From Litoreibacter meonggei (GTDB lineage: Bacteria > Pseudomonadota > Alphaproteobacteria > Rhodobacterales > Rhodobacteraceae): a DNA stretch of 64,000 nt. Every line of letters starts with the position of its first letter. Positions within the stretch are counted from its first letter, which is position 1. The notes under the pieces were generated by a model that did not search any database, was not told the origin of the DNA, and was given only the letters and a program-made list of their open reading frames with translations. The stretch spans positions 248,001 through 312,000 of the forward strand of contig NZ_RCCE01000006.1 of assembly GCF_003663885.1 (NCBI RefSeq). Direction: 5' to 3'. The position numbers were made by a program, and so were the translations under genes. Shown piece after piece: positions 1 through 8,126 of this stretch.

Positions 1-579
1 AATCGTGCTGATGGTGGCGATCAGAACCGAGTTCTTGATCGAATTTGAAAGCGCAGGTGTGGCGAAATAGGATCGAAAATTCCCGAACCCGGTCGATTTA
101 ACGGGCCGAAGCTGGACGCGTCGAAAGGTATTGCTGTCCAATTCGACCCACTCGGTACTGTCAGTCAGCGTGGATCCGACCAGAAACCGACCTTCGTCGG
201 TGGTATTGCGGATGCGGTATTTGACGGGGCTTCGGAAGCTGAAGTCTGGAAAGAACTGGGTCACCCCAAGTCGACCGTCAGACCCTGCGATCATGTCGCT
301 GTCTTCCAAAACCTTCAGTTGCTCATTGAGGTCGTTCAAGCGGATCGGGTTTGAAAACGTGGCCCCGGCTTCGTCACTGACCTGAACTTCGTAAGCAGAC
401 AGATCGAATTGAAACGTCGAAAAGGATTTCGACAACATTGCGTAAAGGGGGAACACCATCGTTATCAGCAGATATAATCCGATGACGACCATGCTGCCGC
501 GCATGATGATGTCATCGCGCGAGAGTTTCCCCTTTATGGACGGACCAGCGGGAAGGGTGTGCTGGGTCGCGTCAGTCAT
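1..579 (-). CDS. AEP-type ABC transporter permease (N-terminal part, cut by window edge)
   Basis: Inner-membrane permease subunit of an ABC importer. Only the first 193 codons are present; the frame is open to base 1. The ATG at 579 overlaps the TGA of the upstream ATPase gene as ATGA, fixing the start. A cytoplasmic leader of about 30 residues is followed by one hydrophobic segment (residues about 33-55, GLYLLITMVFPLYAML). Then comes a long soluble stretch containing FDLSAYEVQVSD, which leads into a second membrane segment at the edge. A long periplasmic insert after the first helix fits the large permeases of putative 2-aminoethylphosphonate systems. The substrate is inferred from the phnW/phnA/phnY genes of the same cluster; spermidine/putrescine- or iron-type permeases are the alternative. 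Confidence 0.8.
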   Translation of the reverse strand, partial: MTDATQHTLPAGPSIKGKLSRDDIIMRGSMVVIGLYLLITMVFPLYAMLSKSFSTFQFDLSAYEVQVSDEAGATFSNPIRLNDLNEQLKVLEDSDMIAGSDGRLGVTQFFPDFSFRSPVKYRIRNTTDEGRFLVGSTLTDSTEWVELDSNTFRRVQLRPVKSTGFGNFRSYFATPALSNSIKNSVLIATISTI

Positions 580-1709
580 TCCACCGCCTCCGGCCGCTCA
601 AAAGCCATCAACCGGTTCTTTGGAAGCTCCACTGTCATCGTCCCGCCCTCGGCAAGGCTAAGCCTGCGCACGGCGTTGATCGAGAAATCCGCGATCAACT
701 CACTCTCGCCGAAACGCTTGTGTTGTAACCGGCAGCGCCAGAACGATCCGAGGAATTCCATCTCGTCCACAACGACTTCAAGGGCGTTCTCCTCGGTTTC
801 GACCACGTCGTCAGACCCGAGTACATGCGCCTCATCACCATGGGGGATAACGTCTTCAGGGCGAATAGCCGCGATAATCGGATGACCATCGGTGAAGTCA
901 TGTGGCAAGGACTTCATCGTGCCATTGCCAAAGCTTACGGCACCACTTGGACCCGCTGTCGCTGGGATTTGGTTCATTTCGCCGATGAAATCGGCCACGA
1001 ACAGTGTTTTGGGGGTGCTATAGATTTCAGTCGGGGTCCCAACCTGTTCGATCACACCATCTTTCATGACCACGATACGGTCGGCCATCGCGAGGGCCTC
1101 TTCCTGATCATGCGTCACCATAACTGTCGTCACACCGAGTTTGCGTTGCAGTTCCTTGATCTCGTGGCGCAGATAGACGCGTACCTTTGCATCGAGCGCG
1201 GAAAGCGGTTCGTCAAGAAGCAGCAATCCGGGGTTGGTCGCGATTGCGCGCGCCAACGCGATCCGCTGTTGTTGCCCGCCGGACAATTGCGCCGGATATT
1301 TCTTGCTCTGATCGGCAAGCCCTACCATCGCGAGAAGCTCGGACACCCGATCAGTTATCTCGACCTTTGATCGCCCGGTATTCTCCAGTCCGAACGCCAC
1401 ATTCTTTTCAATCGTCAGGTTCGGGAACAACGCATAGGATTGAAAAACAATCCCGAAATCACGTTCAGAGGGCGGGAGGCTTGAGACATCCTTGCCGCCT
1501 TGATGCACACTGCCTTTGGTCTGCAGGTCCAGTCCCGCGATAGCGCGCAACAATGTTGTCTTGCCGCACCCCGATGGTCCCAAGAAGCAAATCAACTCAC
1601 CTTCATGGATATCCAGCGAGACGTCCTTGAGTGCGAGGAATTTTCCGAAAGCTTTCCAGAGGTTTTCAATTTTGAGATAGGGTTCTGATCCGTCAAGAGG
1701 CACGGGCAA
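576..1709 (-). CDS. ABC transporter ATPase, AEP/phosphonate type
   Basis: ATP-binding subunit, 377 aa, cytoplasmic. Walker A is GPSGCGKT at residues 44-51, the signature LSGGQQQR is near 142 and Walker B LLLLDEPLSALDAK near 160. The D-loop and the H-switch (VMVTHDQEEAL) are followed by a C-terminal TOBE-like regulatory domain of about 130 residues. This is the MalK/PotA class and closest in style to PhnT-like ATPases of AEP importers. It lies between the binding-protein gene (120 bp upstream) and the permease (4-bp ATGA overlap). The substrate is inferred from context, because the ATPase alone does not define it. Confidence 0.88.
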   Translation of the reverse strand: MPVPLDGSEPYLKIENLWKAFGKFLALKDVSLDIHEGELICFLGPSGCGKTTLLRAIAGLDLQTKGSVHQGGKDVSSLPPSERDFGIVFQSYALFPNLTIEKNVAFGLENTGRSKVEITDRVSELLAMVGLADQSKKYPAQLSGGQQQRIALARAIATNPGLLLLDEPLSALDAKVRVYLRHEIKELQRKLGVTTVMVTHDQEEALAMADRIVVMKDGVIEQVGTPTEIYSTPKTLFVADFIGEMNQIPATAGPSGAVSFGNGTMKSLPHDFTDGHPIIAAIRPEDVIPHGDEAHVLGSDDVVETEENALEVVVDEMEFLGSFWRCRLQHKRFGESELIADFSINAVRRLSLAEGGTMTVELPKNRLMAFERPEAVE

Positions 1710-1788
1710 AGATCCTTTTTGCTGGGCTAAACAAATTCCGGGAAAGGAACCTGTCGTCTGGAAAGGGGGGAGGTGAGCCTATGGGTGC

Positions 1789-1814
1789 GAAGGGCGCCCG
1801 ATCAGGCGCCCTTC
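1789..1814 (-). other. RNA hairpin between binding protein and ATPase genes
   Basis: GAAGGGCGCC (1789-1798) and GGCGCCCTTC (1805-1814) are perfect 10-bp inverted arms around a 6-nt loop, just downstream of the binding-protein stop codon. No T-run follows on the minus strand, so it is more likely a 3'-end-stabilising or partial attenuating hairpin than a full terminator. Such hairpins commonly let the binding protein be made in excess over the membrane subunits. Confidence 0.6.
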
Positions 1815-1829
1815 GATAGTTAAGATCTC

Positions 1830-2849
1830 TTATTTAGGATCAGACTTGCCATCATAGCGGCCTGCCCATTCCTTCAAGATTGCAGCCCGATTGTTTGCTG
1901 CGAACTCAAAATCGTTGTCGATCATGGCGTCCAACAAGTTTGCTGGGAAATGCTCAACCGGTTTGGCGATGCCTGGATACGCCACAACCGCGTAGCCGAC
2001 ATTGTACATTTCGTTTGCTTCTTTCGTAATCGTGAAGTCGACCAGCTTCTGCGCGGCTTCCAAGTCGTCCGTACCCGCCACGATGGCAGTCGCTTCCATA
2101 TCCCAGCCAACACCCTCAGATGGGACTATGATCTCCAGCGGTGCGCCAGCAGCTTTGGATTTTGCGCCGCGGAAAGCGAAGGAAACGCCGATGGGAATTT
2201 CACCCGAAGCGGCCAGTTTACACGGTGCGGAACCGGAATGCGTATACCGCGCAATGTTCTCGTGAAGTCCGTCCATGAAGGCCCAGCCATCATCTTCGCC
2301 GAAAATCTGCAACCAGCTGGACACATCCAAAAAGCCTGTGCCAGACGAGGCAGGGTTCGGCATGATCACGTGGCCCTTGTATTGGGCGTTCGTAAGATCT
2401 TTCCAAGACGTTGGCGGTGTCAGGCCAAGCTTCTCCGCTTCCACGGTGTTATAGCAGACAGATGCGACCCACGCATCCATGCCGACCCACGCAGGAGTTT
2501 CATCCTTGTCGACGAATTTCGGATCAAGCTTTTCGACGCCAGCAGGCGCATATGCCTCAAGCATCCCCTCGGATTTGAGCAGCAACAGCGATGTCGCGGC
2601 CAGTCCCCAGACAACATCGGCCTGTGGGTTATCCCGTTCCGCCAGCAGTTTTGCGGTGATAACGCCGGTTGAATCGCGGACCCAATTGATCTTGATGTCC
2701 GGGTGGCTGGCGTTGAAGGTCTCCGCGTAACGGGCCAGATCTTCGGCCTCAATCGCCGTGTAAACCGTCAATTCTGCCTCAGCGAAAGCGGCAGTGGCGC
2801 TGATCGCAAGAGCCGCGGCGCTTGTCATGGCCTTTTGGAATATAGTCAT
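1830..2849 (-). CDS. ABC substrate-binding protein, putative 2-aminoethylphosphonate
   Basis: Periplasmic solute-binding protein, 339 aa from the ATG at 2849, which has GGGAGG about 10 bases upstream. The N-terminus is a Sec signal peptide (MTIFQKAMTSAAALAIS, cleavage after AFAEA). The mature part begins ELTVYTAIEAEDLARYAETF, a type-2 periplasmic fold typical of Fe3+/AEP/spermidine binding proteins. ADVVWGLAATSLLLL and MPNPASSGTGFLDVSSW resemble the putative AEP-binding subfamily (PhnS2-like). It heads the transporter part of the cluster, downstream of the FAD oxidoreductase. AEP or an N-methylated AEP is the likeliest ligand given phnWAY and pbfA; this is inference. Confidence 0.83.
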   Translation of the reverse strand: MTIFQKAMTSAAALAISATAAFAEAELTVYTAIEAEDLARYAETFNASHPDIKINWVRDSTGVITAKLLAERDNPQADVVWGLAATSLLLLKSEGMLEAYAPAGVEKLDPKFVDKDETPAWVGMDAWVASVCYNTVEAEKLGLTPPTSWKDLTNAQYKGHVIMPNPASSGTGFLDVSSWLQIFGEDDGWAFMDGLHENIARYTHSGSAPCKLAASGEIPIGVSFAFRGAKSKAAGAPLEIIVPSEGVGWDMEATAIVAGTDDLEAAQKLVDFTITKEANEMYNVGYAVVAYPGIAKPVEHFPANLLDAMIDNDFEFAANNRAAILKEWAGRYDGKSDPK

Positions 2850-2874
2850 GTGTAGTGTCCTCCCATGGAATTTA

Positions 2875-2900
2875 CCGAAACCATTCTTGTGTGGTTTCGG
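2875..2900. promoter_or_regulatory. Perfect 9-bp inverted repeat in leader of AEP binding-protein gene
   Basis: CCGAAACCA (2875-2883) and TGGTTTCGG (2892-2900) flank an 8-nt spacer. The repeat ends 26 bases upstream of the ATG at 2849 and just upstream of its GGGAGG ribosome binding site. It could be an operator for the nearby DeoR or LysR protein or a 5'-leader hairpin. A shorter repeat, ATTTCC/GGAAAT at 2947-2970, lies further upstream. Function is inferred from position only. Confidence 0.4.
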
Positions 2901-3067
2901 AGACATCACTTTACACTCGCAGAAATCATCAACAAGCCAAATTGATATTTCCTTTGAACATATAGGAAATGCCTATGAACTTCAGAGCCATAAACCACGC
3001 CCTTATTAACGAAGGATTTGCCTTCGCTCCGAGTGCTACAACCGTTTTGTTACAATGATGTGTCAGC

Positions 3068-3086
3068 CGGTGGCAGATAGCCACCG
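3068..3086 (-). other. Hairpin downstream of FAD oxidoreductase gene
   Basis: CGGTGGC (3068-3074) and GCCACCG (3080-3086) form a 7-bp stem with a 5-nt loop, 17 bases beyond the stop codon of the FAD oxidoreductase. No T-run follows on the minus strand. It may stabilise the 3' end or weakly terminate between the oxidoreductase and the transporter genes. Confidence 0.35.
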
Positions 3087-3102
3087 ACCGGCAAAGCTTC
3101 TG

Positions 3103-5565
3103 CTAGTCCTCCGAACGGACCCGTTCTGACTTGGGATCGTAAGGCGTCCGAAGATGAGCGGTGGCCGCACAGCGTCTTCCAGCCACATCGACTTCAAACG
3201 AGTGACTCTTGATAAAATCAGCCTTGATCGGTTCTGCCGCATCGACCTCACACAGCGCGACAGCTGCCCCCAGTGTGTGCCCATATCCGGCAGAACGCAC
3301 TTCACCTATTTCCACACCATCACACAGAACTGCCTCACCGCCCCAAAGCTGGACGGCTTCATCCTCAACCACCAACTGAATGATCCGCTTATTGAGGTGA
3401 TTGGGATCAGCCTTCGCGGCAACCAGTGCCTCCTTTCCGATGAAACCACCGGGCTTTTCAAAATCGACAGCAAAGCTGAGTCCGGCCTGCAAAGGCGTTA
3501 TGTCCGGCGTCAGCTCACGGCTCCAAGCGCGGAAGCCCTTCTCAAGGCGCAAGCCATCAAGCGCGTAATACCCTGCGTCGACAATGCCATGATCCTGCCC
3601 TGCCCGCTTCAAGTCTTCGTAGACCCCGACAGTGAACTCAACCGGAACAATCAACTCCCATCCAAGCTCGCCAACATACGTCATGCGGTTGGCCCAGACG
3701 GTGGCATAACCCAGATCAATTTTCTGAACAGTGCCAAAAGGGAAAGCAGCATTAGATAGGTTGGCCTTGGTCAGTTTTTGAAGGACCAGACGCGACTTTG
3801 GCCCCATGACGGCCAAGACGGACCAAGCGGCCGTCACGTCAGTCAGGAAAACATGGGCATCTGCCGAAAAGTTCTTTCCGATCCAGTCAGCGTCTCGGAC
3901 AGCCTGCGCCGATCCGGTAATCAATAGGAACTCCTGCTCTTTTAGGCGCAAAACAGTCAGGTCGCTCTCATACCCGCCCCGTGCATTCAAAAGACCCGTG
4001 TAGACTGTGCCGCCGATTGCAACGTCAATATTGGCCGCGCAAATTCTGTTTAGTTCCGCGCAAGCATCCCGCCCCTGAACAAGCAGTTTTGCAAAAGAGC
4101 TTTGGTCAAACACGGCAACATCTTCGCGCGTCGCCTTGTGTTCCGCGGCCACTGCATCATGCCAATTTTGGCGACCAAAGCTGTAATTGGTTTCAGCCGC
4201 GGTGCCGTCCGGTGCGAACCAGTTCGCCCGCTCCCAACCCATCTTGGAGCCAAACACCGCATTCTTCGCCGCGAGCCGATCATATAGTGCAGAACGGCGG
4301 AAGGGGCGTGCGGTGTCCAACTCGCGATTGGGCCATGGCATCGCGTAGTGCAATCCCAGCGTTTCTTTGACGCGGTCATGAAGCCAGGTCGGGTTATTGT
4401 TGAAATCCGCAAAGCGGCGAATGTCGACGGCGAAGAGGTCTGATGTTGGCTCCCCTTGCACGATCCACTCGGCGAGGGCGCGGCCTGCCCCGCCAGCGCT
4501 CGCAATTCCCATCGAGTTGAAGCCAGCACCGACGAAGAAGTTCTTCAGTTCAGGCGCTTCACCGAGCAGATAGTTATTATCTGGGGTAAAGCTTTCAGGG
4601 CCGTTGTAGAATTTCCGCACGCCAGTGGTTTCCATTTCCGGAACACGGATCAGGGCATTTTCGAGCAGGATTTCGAATTGGTCCCAGTCATCTGGCAACA
4701 ACGAGAATTCAAATTTGTCAGGAATACCATCCATGCCCCATGGCTTGGCCTCTGGCTCAAACCCGCCCATGACCAGCCCGCCGGTCTCTTCTTTGAAGTA
4801 AATAAAGCCATCGGGATCGCGCAAAACCGGAAGGTCCGGATTTACGCCTTTCATGGTTTCAGTCACGATATACATGTGTTCTGCCGAATGAAGCGGCACG
4901 TTTACAGCGCACATCAGGCCAAGGTTGCGCGCCCATTGTCCCGCACAATTCACCACGACCTCTGCTTCAATCCGACCCTGATCCGTCTCAACGCCAGTTA
5001 CCCGGCCGTCCTTCGTCAGAACATCAGTGACCTTGATCCCCTCGATCACCTTTGCGCCGCGCATTCTGGCACCTTTGGCAAGGGATTGGGTCAAATCGGT
5101 AGGGTTGGCCTTGCCATCACCGGGCATCCATATGCCACCTTTTAGATCATCCACCTGCATGACCGGCCACTTTTCTTGCGCTTGCTGCGGGGTCAGAACG
5201 TCAACGTCGACACCCTGCGCGCGGGCCGCTGCAGCCGTGCGCATCAGCATCGTCATGCGATCTTCGGTACGAGCGACAGTGACTGACCCGCATTGCATCC
5301 AACCTGTTGCAAGCCCCGTCTCTGCCTCAAGGTCGGCGTAGAGTTGTGTCGAATAGCGGATCAGGTTCGTCATGGCGGGTTGGCTGCGCAATTGGCCGAC
5401 CAATCCGGCGGCGTGCCATGTTGTTCCGCAACTCAACTGACCCTGTTCAAGCAACACCACGTCGCTGTGACCCATTTTGGCCAGATGATAAGCAACAGAG
5501 CACCCGACGATGCCGCCGCCCACGATTACATATTGCGCTCTTTCGGGAAGTTCCGTTTTGGCCAT
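3103..5565 (-). CDS. FAD-dependent oxidoreductase with GcvT-type folate domain (DMGDH/SarDH-like)
   Basis: Protein of 820 aa from the ATG at 5565, with GGAGAG seven bases upstream. The N-terminal DAO domain (about 12-380) starts with the dinucleotide fold VIVGGGIVGCSVAYHLAKMG and has GTTWHAAGLVGQLR, whose His is the covalent-FAD position in dimethylglycine and sarcosine dehydrogenases. A middle domain and C-terminal GcvT folate-binding domains (about 430-815, with WANRMTYVGELGWELIVP and ARRCAA-like tail) complete the family architecture. Known members oxidatively remove N-methyl groups and pass the one-carbon unit to tetrahydrofolate. Inside an AEP cluster and next to the importer, an N-methylated AEP is an attractive substrate, but this is inference; sarcosine or dimethylglycine remain possible. 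Confidence 0.85.
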   Translation of the reverse strand: MAKTELPERAQYVIVGGGIVGCSVAYHLAKMGHSDVVLLEQGQLSCGTTWHAAGLVGQLRSQPAMTNLIRYSTQLYADLEAETGLATGWMQCGSVTVARTEDRMTMLMRTAAAARAQGVDVDVLTPQQAQEKWPVMQVDDLKGGIWMPGDGKANPTDLTQSLAKGARMRGAKVIEGIKVTDVLTKDGRVTGVETDQGRIEAEVVVNCAGQWARNLGLMCAVNVPLHSAEHMYIVTETMKGVNPDLPVLRDPDGFIYFKEETGGLVMGGFEPEAKPWGMDGIPDKFEFSLLPDDWDQFEILLENALIRVPEMETTGVRKFYNGPESFTPDNNYLLGEAPELKNFFVGAGFNSMGIASAGGAGRALAEWIVQGEPTSDLFAVDIRRFADFNNNPTWLHDRVKETLGLHYAMPWPNRELDTARPFRRSALYDRLAAKNAVFGSKMGWERANWFAPDGTAAETNYSFGRQNWHDAVAAEHKATREDVAVFDQSSFAKLLVQGRDACAELNRICAANIDVAIGGTVYTGLLNARGGYESDLTVLRLKEQEFLLITGSAQAVRDADWIGKNFSADAHVFLTDVTAAWSVLAVMGPKSRLVLQKLTKANLSNAAFPFGTVQKIDLGYATVWANRMTYVGELGWELIVPVEFTVGVYEDLKRAGQDHGIVDAGYYALDGLRLEKGFRAWSRELTPDITPLQAGLSFAVDFEKPGGFIGKEALVAAKADPNHLNKRIIQLVVEDEAVQLWGGEAVLCDGVEIGEVRSAGYGHTLGAAVALCEVDAAEPIKADFIKSHSFEVDVAGRRCAATAHLRTPYDPKSERVRSED

Positions 5566-5576
5566 GCCAGCTCTCC

Positions 5577-5597
5577 AATGCAAATTCGCTTTGCATT
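5577..5597. promoter_or_regulatory. Inverted repeat upstream of FAD oxidoreductase, candidate DeoR operator
   Basis: AATGCAAA (5577-5584) and TTTGCATT (5590-5597) are perfect 8-bp arms with a 5-nt spacer. The repeat directly abuts the ribosome binding site of the oxidoreductase and lies between it and the deoR gene. A related TTTGCAAA follows at about 5612. The placement suits an operator for the adjacent DeoR-family repressor; alternatively it could form a leader hairpin. Confidence 0.4.
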
Positions 5598-5633
5598 AGA
5601 TTGCGTTACTTTGCAAAAGTTGGCAAACAAAAT

Positions 5634-6395
5634 CTACGCCTCGGAAGCGATATCAAGCCGATATCCTCGTTGCGATATCGCGCGCCGGATTTCATCGTCA
5701 GGTGCAATATCCGTCACGATACGCGTCGGTTTTGGGGGCGCTTTAAAAACCACATGCCCGACAACGCCAAACTTTTCGCTATCCGCCAACATGATCGGAT
5801 GCTGTGCTTGGGACAGCATCAGATGGCGCATGCTGGACGCCTCCCGGCTGAAGTCTGTCAAAAACGCTGACGGGCTTAGGCCACCCGCACTCACGACGGC
5901 AAAATCCGCACGGTATCGCGCGACGCTTTCCAGCGCCTCAACACCCTGTACGGCCATTTCGGTCACATCAACTTTGCCACCAATGATCACCAACTCGACT
6001 GTCGCTTGGGCGATCACTTCTGCGACTTTCAGATCATTGGTATAGACGATTAGGCCGCTATGATGAGTCAGGGCTTTGGCCAAGGCGAGTACGGACGACC
6101 CGTTGTCCAAGAATAGCGAAGCACCGTTTGGTATTTGTGAAGCTAGATACTGGGCGATCAGGGACTTGCCCTGAATATTCAGTTTCGACCTGCTGGTTAT
6201 TGGCAGTTCGCTTGTGCGGATCTTGGTCGCGCCGCCGCGGATCTTTTCAAGTTTGTTATGCTGGGCCAGCAACTCTATATCTTTGCGAACCGTTTCACGC
6301 GATACGCCAAGCTGTTCTGTCAGTGCGCGGATAGACACTGTCGGCTTTTGGTCAAGCCGCTCAAGAATTATCGCGTGTCTCTCTGCCGCCAACAT
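5634..6395 (-). CDS. DeoR/GlpR family transcriptional regulator
   Basis: DNA-binding regulator, 253 aa. An N-terminal DeoR helix-turn-helix (residues about 5-58, MLAAERHAIILERL and TEQLGVSRETVRKDIELL) is followed by the DeoR sugar-phosphate sensor domain (IPNGASLFLDNGSS, VYTNDLKVAEV, VIIGGKVD, DFAVVSAGGLS). It sits between the Na/phosphate cotransporter gene and the FAD oxidoreductase on the same strand, with a perfect inverted repeat just downstream in front of the oxidoreductase. DeoR proteins usually respond to phosphorylated intermediates, so a phosphonate or phosphate ester metabolite is a plausible ligand here; that is inferred. Confidence 0.9.
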   Translation of the reverse strand: MLAAERHAIILERLDQKPTVSIRALTEQLGVSRETVRKDIELLAQHNKLEKIRGGATKIRTSELPITSRSKLNIQGKSLIAQYLASQIPNGASLFLDNGSSVLALAKALTHHSGLIVYTNDLKVAEVIAQATVELVIIGGKVDVTEMAVQGVEALESVARYRADFAVVSAGGLSPSAFLTDFSREASSMRHLMLSQAQHPIMLADSEKFGVVGHVVFKAPPKPTRIVTDIAPDDEIRRAISQRGYRLDIASEA

Positions 6396-6441
6396 CTGTG
6401 GCTTTCCCTATCTTTCCATCGATCAGGCGGAAGCCAACGGC

Positions 6442-8124
6442 CTAACGCTGACGCACGTCGAGGTCATCATAGTCCTGCTCAATCAGGCGTGTTTCAAGCA
6501 ACTGGCCGCCCCTGTGAAGGATCGGGTAAGCCGCCGAAGCTATGTGGCTGTTAAAGTCACGCAACGCGCCGACGGTTTCAAGATGAATATCGCTGGAGTC
6601 GAAACTGATCTGAACCCCTTCGCTCAAGCGTTTCAGATGGCGTTTGCGACTTTTGCGCTCCAGTCGCGCCATCTCCTGTTTTTCCTCCAAGAGCAAACGC
6701 GCGCTTTCCAGATCATCAGACACCAACAAATTCGATGCCAGCAGCAGATTAGTTTTCGTATGTTCATGCATGTTGGTAATCTCCGCCATGCCATCCGCAG
6801 AAAATCTGATGCCTTTCTCAAACATTTCCTTGGCGAGGGGGACCATACGTTTGGCTACAATATCACCCGCCGTTTCGACTGCGATCGCATACTCGGTGAT
6901 TTCGCGAACTCGTTTGGTATCTTGCTTTGAAAGAGCAGTATTTTGCAGCGCAGCGGCATAACGTCGAACATCATCCAACGCCGTGTTCACGAAACTGTCC
7001 TGAGACTGAACGGTGCGAGCACGTTCCGGAGTGTATTTAGTATAGATTTCCATGACCGGCGATATCATCGTCTCAACCAGCTGAACCATGCGCAACACTT
7101 CGCGCCTGAGATTTGCAATTGCAAGGTGTGGCTTGTCTAGAACGGACTCGTCCAGCGTCGTTCTGTACAGCGGGGACTGGTGCTCGACACTCGGAGGATC
7201 GTTGGGCAGCAGTTTTACAAACGGGGCTTCTAGCCTGTGCGCTAGGATCAAAGTCATCAACAGCAGGGCGTTAAATAAAATATGGACATTGATCAAGGTT
7301 TGCGCCGACGTCGCCGAACCGATGTACTGTAAGAGGCCAAACTTGCTGACCAAGAAAAGCGCAAGCAGGGCACCGCTTCCACGCACAGCCAAATTCGCTA
7401 CCGGCACCCGCCGTGCCGTATTCTTCATCCCACGGCTTAACCAAACTGGAATGATAGCGCTGCCCAAATTGGCTCCGAGGACCAATGACACACCCGCCGC
7501 TACCGGGATTGCGCCGATCGAAACCAACGTCACACACATCAAGATGACTGCAACGCTCGAGTGCATCAAAAAAGCCAGCAAAGCGCCAACGACAAATGCA
7601 GTTAAAAAATCTGTAGCAAGATAGTCTGCAATCATCGGCAGAAAGGCACTATCTCGGATAGGATCCATCGTTTCACGTAGGAACCGAAGCGAAATCAGAA
7701 TGAAGGCAATACCTAGGATGATCCGACCAGCTTGGCGAAGCTTGCGCTGCTCTGACTTGACAAAAAGGCCACCGCCCACCGCAAGCAGGACAGGAACGAG
7801 CCACGCCAGATCAAATGAAAACACCTGAATCAACAATGCTGACCCAAGGTCCGCTCCCAGAACGACTGAAAGGCCTACGCCAAAAGAAATCGCTCCCGTT
7901 GCGGAAAACCCAGCAACCAGCAACGCCACTGCAGCCGAACTTTGCAGGATTATTGCAAGTACAAGGCCCGTGGCACCAGCGCTGACCCGGTTGTGGCTTT
8001 CAGTCACGACACGTTTGAAAGACGACCCAAAGGCCCTTTCAATCCCGGTTCTCACCATGCGTACCGCGAACAACAACAGCATCGTTGCACCCATCAGCTC
8101 CACTATGAATGAAATGACAATCAT
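6442..8124 (-). CDS. Na+/phosphate cotransporter (NptA/PhoU-domain type)
   Basis: Inner-membrane transporter of 560 aa. Two inverted Na_Pi_cotrans repeats carry the hallmark serine motifs (LQSSAAVALL near residue 61 and FLMHSSVAVILM near 186) among about eight to nine hydrophobic segments. The C-terminal 200 residues are a soluble, helical PhoU-like domain (TEYAIAVETAGDIVAKRMVPL). It follows the DMT permease gene by 2 bp, so the two are probably co-translated. Phosphonoacetate hydrolysis releases orthophosphate inside the cell; bacterial Na/Pi proteins with PhoU tails can move phosphate in either direction, so export of surplus phosphate is a reasonable but unproven role. Confidence 0.9.
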   Translation of the reverse strand: MIVISFIVELMGATMLLLFAVRMVRTGIERAFGSSFKRVVTESHNRVSAGATGLVLAIILQSSAAVALLVAGFSATGAISFGVGLSVVLGADLGSALLIQVFSFDLAWLVPVLLAVGGGLFVKSEQRKLRQAGRIILGIAFILISLRFLRETMDPIRDSAFLPMIADYLATDFLTAFVVGALLAFLMHSSVAVILMCVTLVSIGAIPVAAGVSLVLGANLGSAIIPVWLSRGMKNTARRVPVANLAVRGSGALLALFLVSKFGLLQYIGSATSAQTLINVHILFNALLLMTLILAHRLEAPFVKLLPNDPPSVEHQSPLYRTTLDESVLDKPHLAIANLRREVLRMVQLVETMISPVMEIYTKYTPERARTVQSQDSFVNTALDDVRRYAAALQNTALSKQDTKRVREITEYAIAVETAGDIVAKRMVPLAKEMFEKGIRFSADGMAEITNMHEHTKTNLLLASNLLVSDDLESARLLLEEKQEMARLERKSRKRHLKRLSEGVQISFDSSDIHLETVGALRDFNSHIASAAYPILHRGGQLLETRLIEQDYDDLDVRQR

Positions 8125-8126
8125 TG

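Noticed and set aside
825-1370. 181-codon plus-strand open frame over the ABC ATPase
   Set aside because: Antisense to an ATPase with all motifs; no family features of its own.
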